Source: Nitrosomonas eutropha (GTDB lineage: Bacteria; Pseudomonadota; Gammaproteobacteria; Burkholderiales; Nitrosomonadaceae). From it: a stretch of DNA of 64,000 nucleotides. Numbering within the stretch: the stretch's first letter is position 1; the number at the start of each line of letters is the position of its first letter. The notes below the pieces were generated by a model, which did no database searches, was not told the DNA's origin, and worked only from the letters and a program-made list of their open reading frames with translations. The stretch covers positions 37,830 to 101,829 of the forward strand of contig NZ_QICQ01000006.1 of NCBI RefSeq assembly GCF_003201195.1. Direction: 5' to 3'. This document shows, piece by piece, positions 58,211 through 64,000 of the stretch. A program made the position numbers and the translations under genes.

Positions 58211-59386
58211 ATGATTGATCAGCAATTCGATATTGTCATTGTTGGAGGCGGTCCGGTTGGAATGGCCCTGGCATTAGCATTGCGTGAACATAAGCTCTCG
58301 ATTTTGCTGCTTGAAGCACGTGAGTTACCAGAAGAAGTGGACGATCCGCGACCGCTAGCTCTTTCATATGGTAGCCGTTTAATTCTGCAACACCTGGGTA
58401 TTTGGAAAAATCTGACACAACCTACGCCAATTACCACAATTCATATTTCGAATTTCGGTCATTTTGGCCATACCGTGCTTACGCCTGATGATGCAGGAGT
58501 TCCAGCACTGGGCTATGTGGTCAATTATCATAACCTTTACCATACCATGGGTCGATCCGTGCGAGATTATGGTGTCGTATACCGAACAAATGCGCTGGTT
58601 ACGACCATACAGACAGGTCAACAACAAGCCCGGATAACATACCGGCAAAATGAGACAGAAAAACAGATTCAAGCCAAATTACTGGTGCTGGCGGATGGTG
58701 GAAAACTTGCGGAGCAGATTGATGGCATCCGTTATCGTGTTCATGATTACCGGCATACGGCGATTGTGGCTAACGTCAAAACCGAATCGTCCCGACCAGG
58801 AACAGCTTTTGAACGTTTTACCCTGAACGGGCCATTGGCTCTGCTGCCATCTGGCGATAAATATGCGTTGGTATGGACAATGCCGACTGCCGAAGCAAAA
58901 AAAATACTGAGGCTTGATGACAGACTGTTTCTGCTGCATTTACACGAACAATTTGGAGATCGTCTGGGTAATTTTATTCACGCAGGTAAGCGATCAAGTT
59001 TCCCACTGATACTCAAACATGCGTCAACAATTATCGGCCATCGGTCAGTAATAATAGGCAATGCTGCACAAACACTCCATCCGGTTGCCGGGCAGGGTTT
59101 TAATCTTGGATTGAGAGACGCATGGGAGCTGGCCAGTGAAATTAGTCACATCCCTTCTGGTGCGCCTGGTGAGCCAGGATCAAGCAGAATGCTGTCTGTC
59201 TATAGCAAACGGCGCCAGCGTGACAAGCATATGGGCAGAGTGTTTACGGATTCCCTGATAAAACTGTTTACAGCCGATTTGCCACTGATACAAACTTGCA
59301 ACGGAATAGGATTGACTGTTCTGGATTGTCTGCCGCCCGCAAAACGCCTGGTTGCACGGCAAATGATATTCGGTACAAAAAACTGA
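58211..59386 (+). CDS. ubiH: UbiH/UbiF-family flavin monooxygenase of ubiquinone biosynthesis
   Basis: A 391-residue FAD hydroxylase of the UbiH/COQ6 group that adds a ring hydroxyl during ubiquinone synthesis. Marks are DIVIVGGGPVGMALALAL near 7-24, VDDPRPLALSYGSRLIL near 41-57 and the second FAD motif GNAAQTLHPVAGQGFNLGLR near 283-302. Which ring position it hydroxylates cannot be read from sequence; UbiH is the best guess because of the last motif. ubiBJ lie elsewhere in the window. Confidence 0.85.
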   Translation: MIDQQFDIVIVGGGPVGMALALALREHKLSILLLEARELPEEVDDPRPLALSYGSRLILQHLGIWKNLTQPTPITTIHISNFGHFGHTVLTPDDAGVPALGYVVNYHNLYHTMGRSVRDYGVVYRTNALVTTIQTGQQQARITYRQNETEKQIQAKLLVLADGGKLAEQIDGIRYRVHDYRHTAIVANVKTESSRPGTAFERFTLNGPLALLPSGDKYALVWTMPTAEAKKILRLDDRLFLLHLHEQFGDRLGNFIHAGKRSSFPLILKHASTIIGHRSVIIGNAAQTLHPVAGQGFNLGLRDAWELASEISHIPSGAPGEPGSSRMLSVYSKRRQRDKHMGRVFTDSLIKLFTADLPLIQTCNGIGLTVLDCLPPAKRLVARQMIFGTKN

Positions 59387-59549
59387 TTACTAGAATAAGC
59401 GAAACACGCTGGTGTGCTATAAAAATCTGATAATCCAGTTCCGGATTAAAATTTGGATCTGATTTTTCAATAATTTTCATTAACAGCCAAAACCAGCTAG
59501 CAGCTATGGAATTTTTCTTCTGACGTTTTTAACCTGGTTTTACCTGTTT

Positions 59550-60563
59550 ATGCAAATTGGTTCCTATACGCTTAAAAATAAATTGATTGTTGCCCCCATG
59601 GCAGGAGTGACAGATCGACCTTTCCGACAATTGTGCAAGCGGATGGGCGCTGCGATGGCGGTGTCTGAAATGATTTCCAGTAACTCCCTGTTATATGGCT
59701 CTGAAAAAACCCTGCGCCGTGCTCGTCATGAAGGAGAGGTGAAACCAGTTTCGGTACAGATTGCAGGCGCTGATCCAGCCATGATGGCACAAGCTGCGCG
59801 CCACAACGCGGATCATGGTGCCGAAATCATTGATATCAACATGGGGTGTCCAGCCAAAAAAATATGCAATGTCATGGCAGGATCAGCTCTGCTGAAAGAT
59901 GAAGATCTGGTCAGCAAAATTCTTGGGGCAGTCGTGCAGGCTGTGGATATTCCAGTCACCCTGAAAATCAGAACCGGCTGGGATACGCAGCATAAAAATG
60001 CAGTTGCAGTTGCCCGAATTGCTGAAAGTGCAGGTATCCAAGCACTGGCTATACACGGGCGTACACGTGCTTGTGCCTATCGGGGGCAGGCTGAGTATGA
60101 CACTATCGCGACCGTCAAAGCAGCCATCAATATTCCTGTGATTGCCAATGGCGATATCAATACACCGGAGAAAGCTAGAGAAGTACTTGAATACACGGGA
60201 GTGGATGCTGTCATGATAGGTCGTGCTGCCCAGGGTAGACCTTGGATTTTTCGGGAAATCAATCATTATCTGGCAACAGGCAATTTTTTACCTTTACCTG
60301 AAGTAGCTGAAATCCATCGTGTTTTGATTGACCATCTGCAAGAGCTTTATCAGTTCTACGGTGAATATTCAGGCGTGCGAATCGCCCGCAAACATATCTC
60401 CTGGTATACCCGTGGGTTGGCAGGTTCTGCTGTTTTTCGCCATGCCATGAACCGGCTTGCATCGGTTGAGGAACAATTGGCAGCCACCCATCAGTTTTTC
60501 CATGAGCAGGCTGATCGGAGCCAAACACTTACCTATATTGACGAAGAGATCCTTGAGGCATGA
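59550..60563 (+). CDS. dusB: DusB, tRNA-dihydrouridine synthase B
   Basis: A 337-residue FMN enzyme that reduces uridine in tRNA. Marks are LIVAPMAGVTDRPFRQLCKR near 12-31, IDINMGCPAKKICN near 93-106 (with the catalytic cysteine region), IHGRTRACAYRGQAEYD near 168-184 and NGDINTPEKA near 205. Its stop codon overlaps the fis start (ATGA), the conserved dusB-fis pairing. Confidence 0.96.
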   Translation: MQIGSYTLKNKLIVAPMAGVTDRPFRQLCKRMGAAMAVSEMISSNSLLYGSEKTLRRARHEGEVKPVSVQIAGADPAMMAQAARHNADHGAEIIDINMGCPAKKICNVMAGSALLKDEDLVSKILGAVVQAVDIPVTLKIRTGWDTQHKNAVAVARIAESAGIQALAIHGRTRACAYRGQAEYDTIATVKAAINIPVIANGDINTPEKAREVLEYTGVDAVMIGRAAQGRPWIFREINHYLATGNFLPLPEVAEIHRVLIDHLQELYQFYGEYSGVRIARKHISWYTRGLAGSAVFRHAMNRLASVEEQLAATHQFFHEQADRSQTLTYIDEEILEA

Positions 60564-60802
60564 CTGTTATTAATGAAAATGAAATTGCACTCTGTGTTCG
60601 TAAAGCAGTAGAGGCTTACTTTCGTGATCTGGAGGGTGAAAAACCATGCCCTATTTATGAAATAGTGATACGTAGTGTAGAAAAACCATTAATAGAAGTT
60701 GCCATGCATCATGCACAAGGCAATCAAAGCAAGGCGGCTGAACTACTTGGCATCAATCGTAATACCTTGCGTAACCGGCTAACCAAACATCAGATCGGAT
60801 AA
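60560..60802 (+). CDS. fis: Fis-family nucleoid/transcription factor
   Basis: An 80-residue Fis-type protein. The C-terminal helix-turn-helix is NQSKAAELLGINRNTLRNRL near 53-72, nearly the NtrC-family consensus. It overlaps dusB by 4 bases and is thus translationally coupled. It is shorter than E. coli Fis (98 residues), as is usual in betaproteobacteria. Fis bends DNA and controls rRNA and other genes. Confidence 0.93.
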   Translation: MTVINENEIALCVRKAVEAYFRDLEGEKPCPIYEIVIRSVEKPLIEVAMHHAQGNQSKAAELLGINRNTLRNRLTKHQIG

Positions 60803-60811
60803 TTTTTTCAA

Positions 60812-62374
60812 ATGAGTATTAAACAAGCACTCATCAGTGTTTCAGACAAAACAGGCGTGGTTGAGCTGGCCTCGGCTCTGCATCAACTCGATATTATGAT
60901 TCTTTCAACCGGCGGGACTGCAAAATTGCTGCAGGAAGCGAGTATTCCCGTCATAGAAGTGAGCGACTATACTGGCTTCCCTGAAATGCTGGATGGACGG
61001 GTTAAGACGCTGCATCCCAAGGTACACGCAGGGATCCTTGCCAGGATGGATTTGCCTGCACATCAGCAGGCAATGGCACAGGCACAGATTCCAGCGATTG
61101 ATCTGATAGTGGTTAATCTGTATCCGTTTACCAGTACAATCGCCCGGCAAGACTGTACAGTTGAAGAGGCAATCGAGAACATTGATATCGGTGGTCCTAC
61201 TATGATCCGGGCAGCTGCCAAGAATTTTCAGCGGGTTACCGTTGTGACCGACCCGCAGGATTATGAACCACTACTGGAACAAATACGATCAAATAATGGA
61301 TCAGTTGATCATGATTATCGTTTCAAGTTAGCGCAAAAGGCTTTTTCGCATACTGCACGCTACGATGGGGCAATCAGCAATTATTTGACGGCACTGGAAT
61401 CCTCAACCGGCCAGCGCAAACCATTTCCGGATCAATTCAATCTCAGTTTCACATTAACGCAATCTTTGCGTTATGGAGAAAATCCTCATCAGCAGGCAGC
61501 GTTTTATCGTGATGCAGCAGATATAACAGGCAGTCTGGCAGACTATAACCAGCTCCAGGGGAAGGCACTGTCCTATAACAATATTGCTGATACCGATGCG
61601 GCATTAGCATGTGTCAGAACTTTCGATAAACCCGCCTGCGTTATCATTAAGCATGCCAATCCTTGTGGCGTCGCCATTGCTGATAATCCGCTTGCTGCTT
61701 ACAAGAAAGCATTTACTACCGACCCGGTATCAGCCTTTGGCGGCATTATCGCGATTAATCGCGCAGTCGAAGCTGATCTGGCTAAAGCAGTGTTGCAACA
61801 ATTTGTGGAAGTGATTATTGCACCGGAATTCAGCATGGAAGCCAGACAACTTCTGGCAGGAAAATCCAATATTCGGGTACTGACCGTTTCATTGGGCGCG
61901 CATGGCAATCTGTATGATCTGAAGCGTGTGGATGGTGGTTTACTGGTTCAAACACCGGACGATCTTAATCTCACGGCTAATCAGTTACGAGTGGTGACAC
62001 AAGTAAAGCCAACGGATGCACAAATTGAGGATTGCCTATTTGCATGGCGAGTGGCAAAGTTTGTCAAATCCAACACCATTGTATTTTGTAGCAATGGCCA
62101 AACACTTGGCATTGGTGCCGGACAGATGAGTCGGGTGGACAGTGCCCGTATTGCTTCAATTAAGGCAGAACAGGTTCATCTTGATTTGCATGGATCTGTC
62201 GTTGCATCGGATGCATTTTTTCCGTTTCGGGATGGCCTGGATGTGCTCGCCCAGGCAGGTGCCAAGGCTGTCATCCAACCAGGTGGCAGTATTCGCGATG
62301 AAGAGGTCATTGCTGCTGCCAACGAACAAGGGATAGCCATGATCTTTACTGGTGTCAGACATTTCAGACATTAG
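60812..62374 (+). CDS. purH: PurH, AICAR transformylase / IMP cyclohydrolase
   Basis: A 520-residue bifunctional enzyme for the last two steps to IMP. The N-terminal cyclohydrolase (MGS-like) part shows [20 protein letters not shown] and [17 protein letters not shown]; the transformylase part shows [16 protein letters not shown] near 219 and [15 protein letters not shown] near 272. It starts 9 bases after fis and is followed 63 bases later by purD. Confidence 0.97.
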   Translation: MSIKQALISVSDKTGVVELASALHQLDIMILSTGGTAKLLQEASIPVIEVSDYTGFPEMLDGRVKTLHPKVHAGILARMDLPAHQQAMAQAQIPAIDLIVVNLYPFTSTIARQDCTVEEAIENIDIGGPTMIRAAAKNFQRVTVVTDPQDYEPLLEQIRSNNGSVDHDYRFKLAQKAFSHTARYDGAISNYLTALESSTGQRKPFPDQFNLSFTLTQSLRYGENPHQQAAFYRDAADITGSLADYNQLQGKALSYNNIADTDAALACVRTFDKPACVIIKHANPCGVAIADNPLAAYKKAFTTDPVSAFGGIIAINRAVEADLAKAVLQQFVEVIIAPEFSMEARQLLAGKSNIRVLTVSLGAHGNLYDLKRVDGGLLVQTPDDLNLTANQLRVVTQVKPTDAQIEDCLFAWRVAKFVKSNTIVFCSNGQTLGIGAGQMSRVDSARIASIKAEQVHLDLHGSVVASDAFFPFRDGLDVLAQAGAKAVIQPGGSIRDEEVIAAANEQGIAMIFTGVRHFRH

Positions 62375-62437
62375 CAGATTACGTTTCTTTTTTGCTTCCC
62401 GTCAACTTGTACCCTTAAATTCTATTCAGATAGTCAG

Positions 62438-63736
62438 ATGAAATTACTTGTGGTCGGCAGTGGCGGCAGAGAGCATGCTCTGGCATGGAAACTGGCTCAA
62501 TCTCCATTGGTCAAGAAGGTTTTTGTCGCACCTGGCAATGCCGGAACAGCACTGGAAGCCAGATTGGAAAATGTTCCGGTAACTTCTATTTCTGATTTGC
62601 TGGCATTTGCCCGGCAGGAAAAAATTGATTTGACTATAGTAGGTCCAGAAGCGCCATTGACGGATGGTATCGTTGATATCTTTCAGGCTGCGGGGCTGAA
62701 AATATTCGGCCCAACCCAAAATGCCGCACAGCTGGAAGGCTCCAAAAGCTTTGCCAAAGCATTCATGCTTGGCCATGGTATTCCAACCGCTGCCGGTGAA
62801 ACATTTAGCGATGCTGCTGCTGCCCATCACTATCTCGATCAGCATATTTTGCCTGTTGTCATCAAGGCTGACGGGTTGGCAGCCGGCAAGGGTGTGATTG
62901 TCGCGCAGACATGGGATGAAGCACATGCAGCTGTCGATTCCATGCTGGTAGATAATAAATTAGGGGCTGCAGGGGCACATATCTTGATCGAAGAATATCT
63001 GGAAGGGGAGGAAGCCAGCTTTATTGTCTTGTCGGATGGACAGAATGTTGTGCCTCTGGCTACCAGTCAGGACCACAAGCGTTTGTTGGATAATGATAAA
63101 GGGCCAAACACGGGTGGCATGGGTGCCTATTCTCCGGCATCGGTTATTACTCCTGGCCTGCATGAAAAAATAATGCGGGAAGTCATCATGCCCGTGATCG
63201 AAGGGATGGCACAACAATCACAACCTTATACCGGATTTCTTTATGCGGGATTGATGATTTCATCTCAGGGTGATATCAGAGTGCTAGAATTTAACTGTCG
63301 CTTAGGTGATCCGGAAACCCAAGCCATCATGCTGCGACTGAAAACTGATTTATTTTCTTTGCTGGATCATGCGATCAATGGCACACTGGATAAAGTCAAT
63401 GTTGAGTGGGATCCTAGAGTTGCATTATGTGTCGTGATGGCGGCACAAGGCTATCCTGATAGCCCACGGAAAAATGATGTTATTCACGGCTTGGATGTAA
63501 TGATGGCGAATCAGGATGCGGATGATAAATTTCATATTTTTCATGCCGGAACTACTGCAAGTAGCGGAAATCCAGAGAAAATCCTGACTGCCGGGGGACG
63601 GGTGCTGGGAGTGACTGCTTTAGGTGAAGACATCCAGCAGGCACGGGCGCGCGCTTATGCCATTGCAAAGAGCATTCATTTCGATGGCTGTCAGATGCGC
63701 CGGGATATTGGGTATAGGGGATTAAGAAATGAATGA
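62438..63736 (+). CDS. purD: PurD, GAR synthetase
   Basis: A 432-residue ATP-grasp enzyme forming glycinamide ribonucleotide. Marks are LLVVGSGGREHALAWKLAQS at 3-22, APGNAGTALEA, VVIKADGLAAGKGVIVAQT near 139-157, TGGMGAYSPAS near 226 and VLEFNCRLGDPETQ near 286. Its last codons overlap an ATG (63729) for a short downstream frame that is cut by an insertion sequence. Confidence 0.97.
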   Translation: MKLLVVGSGGREHALAWKLAQSPLVKKVFVAPGNAGTALEARLENVPVTSISDLLAFARQEKIDLTIVGPEAPLTDGIVDIFQAAGLKIFGPTQNAAQLEGSKSFAKAFMLGHGIPTAAGETFSDAAAAHHYLDQHILPVVIKADGLAAGKGVIVAQTWDEAHAAVDSMLVDNKLGAAGAHILIEEYLEGEEASFIVLSDGQNVVPLATSQDHKRLLDNDKGPNTGGMGAYSPASVITPGLHEKIMREVIMPVIEGMAQQSQPYTGFLYAGLMISSQGDIRVLEFNCRLGDPETQAIMLRLKTDLFSLLDHAINGTLDKVNVEWDPRVALCVVMAAQGYPDSPRKNDVIHGLDVMMANQDADDKFHIFHAGTTASSGNPEKILTAGGRVLGVTALGEDIQQARARAYAIAKSIHFDGCQMRRDIGYRGLRNE

Positions 63737-63791
63737 TACAACAACAAAATTGTTGCTGGCCGCATCGTTTGCGTTGCTGCTATCTGTTTAG
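63729..63791 (+). pseudogene. 5' fragment of a gene interrupted by an insertion sequence
   Basis: An ATG overlapping the end of purD opens a 20-codon frame, MNDTTTKLLLAASFALLLSV. It has the shape of a signal peptide or first membrane helix and ends at a TAG lying at the presumed left end of the IS. The tight overlap with purD suggests a true gene start. The rest lies, if anywhere, beyond the element outside the window. Confidence 0.45.
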
Positions 63792-64000
63792 TCCCACGGT
63801 GTGCCGGTGTAACATATAACCAGCTACGGAGGGATGATTTATGGGACAGATATTACACGGAAGCGCCCGCACGACAGTGGCGGTGCGTCGAGCGATACAA
63901 AATAGTCAAGAGAGTCTGAATGTTCTGGCCAAGCGGCATGGGATTAATCCAAAAACGGTAGCGAAGTGGCGGAAGCGGGAATTCACCCACGATGCACCGA
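63785..64000 (+). mobile_element. IS481-family insertion sequence, left part (runs off the window)
   Basis: The element probably begins near TGTTTAGTCCCACGG at about 63785, with a short non-coding left end followed by the transposase gene. The right end, inverted repeat and target duplication are outside the window, so the boundary is an estimate. Confidence 0.6.
63841..64000 (+). CDS. IS481-family transposase, N-terminal part
   Basis: Fifty-three residues are visible, starting MGQILHGSARTTVAVRRAIQ and continuing with a helix-turn-helix (LAKRHGINPKTVAKWRKR). This opening is characteristic of IS481-family transposases that recur in Nitrosomonas-type genomes (from memory). GGAGGGATGATTT gives a ribosome site. 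The DDE catalytic domain lies beyond the window. Confidence 0.75.
   Translation, partial: MGQILHGSARTTVAVRRAIQNSQESLNVLAKRHGINPKTVAKWRKREFTHDAP

Noticed and set aside
1..64000. tRNA, rRNA or CRISPR loci
   Set aside because: I looked for tRNA T-arm words, rRNA-like blocks and regularly spaced repeats and saw none; a covariance-model scan would settle the tRNA question.

Overview
The window reads as chromosomal DNA of a betaproteobacterium, most likely an ammonia oxidiser of the Nitrosomonas type. This is inferred from the gene families and their arrangement (pil-chp signalling next to ubiJ-ubiB, an assimilatory cys cluster with an APS-type CysH, a three-subunit transhydrogenase, fructose-bisphosphatase, bfd-bfr, short-form HisG) and from an IS481-type element at the right edge. 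No database search was possible. I saw no tRNA, rRNA or CRISPR array.

Layout. 1-6053: 3' end of a pilJ-like receptor gene and a very large chpA/pilL hybrid kinase gene (surface sensing and type IV pilus control). 6124-8071: an Rhs-repeat ORF whose N-terminus looks like a fragment of an unrelated protein and whose toxin-side tail is decayed. 8079-10835 (minus): ubiB, ubiJ and a small MatP-like ribbon-helix-helix candidate. 11061-21442: chemotaxis operon cheA-cheW-mcp-mcp(PAS)-cheR-cheD-cheB, with no cheY or cheZ in the window. 21609-31188: a housekeeping and stress block (MAPEG protein, Rieske/AIF-type reductase, fbp, GST, DoxX, polysaccharide deacetylase, sixA, VIT-family transporter, esterase, Tat-exported transglutaminase-like protein).

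31395-39641: sulfate assimilation, with cysJI and cysB on the minus strand and cysH-cysD-cysN on the plus strand. The AT-rich control region between cysB and cysH is repeated in inverted orientation upstream of cysJ, so cysB is bracketed by inverted repeats. 39746-46323: an unusual 1183-residue Fe-S/flavin fusion protein followed by pntAA-pntAB-pntB. 46345-48155 (minus): a zinc-ribbon/Sel1 membrane protein and bfr-bfd with a good Fur box. 48156-49678: decayed remains of two IS5-family transposases.

49679-52287: an RpfE-like protein and a membrane EAL protein with a broken catalytic motif. 52304-54847 (minus): purC, purK, purE. 55024-58147: exbD-like gene, sodB, hisG, hisD. 58211-63736: ubiH, dusB-fis, purH, purD. 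The window ends in an IS481-family element that appears to have cut the gene following purD after about 20 codons.

The strongest leads outside routine annotation are: the inverted-repeat pair flanking cysB together with a possible terminated small RNA beside it; the chimeric Rhs ORF; the 1183-residue redox fusion next to the transhydrogenase; an orphan strong terminator at 26869-26899; and the MatP-like protein.
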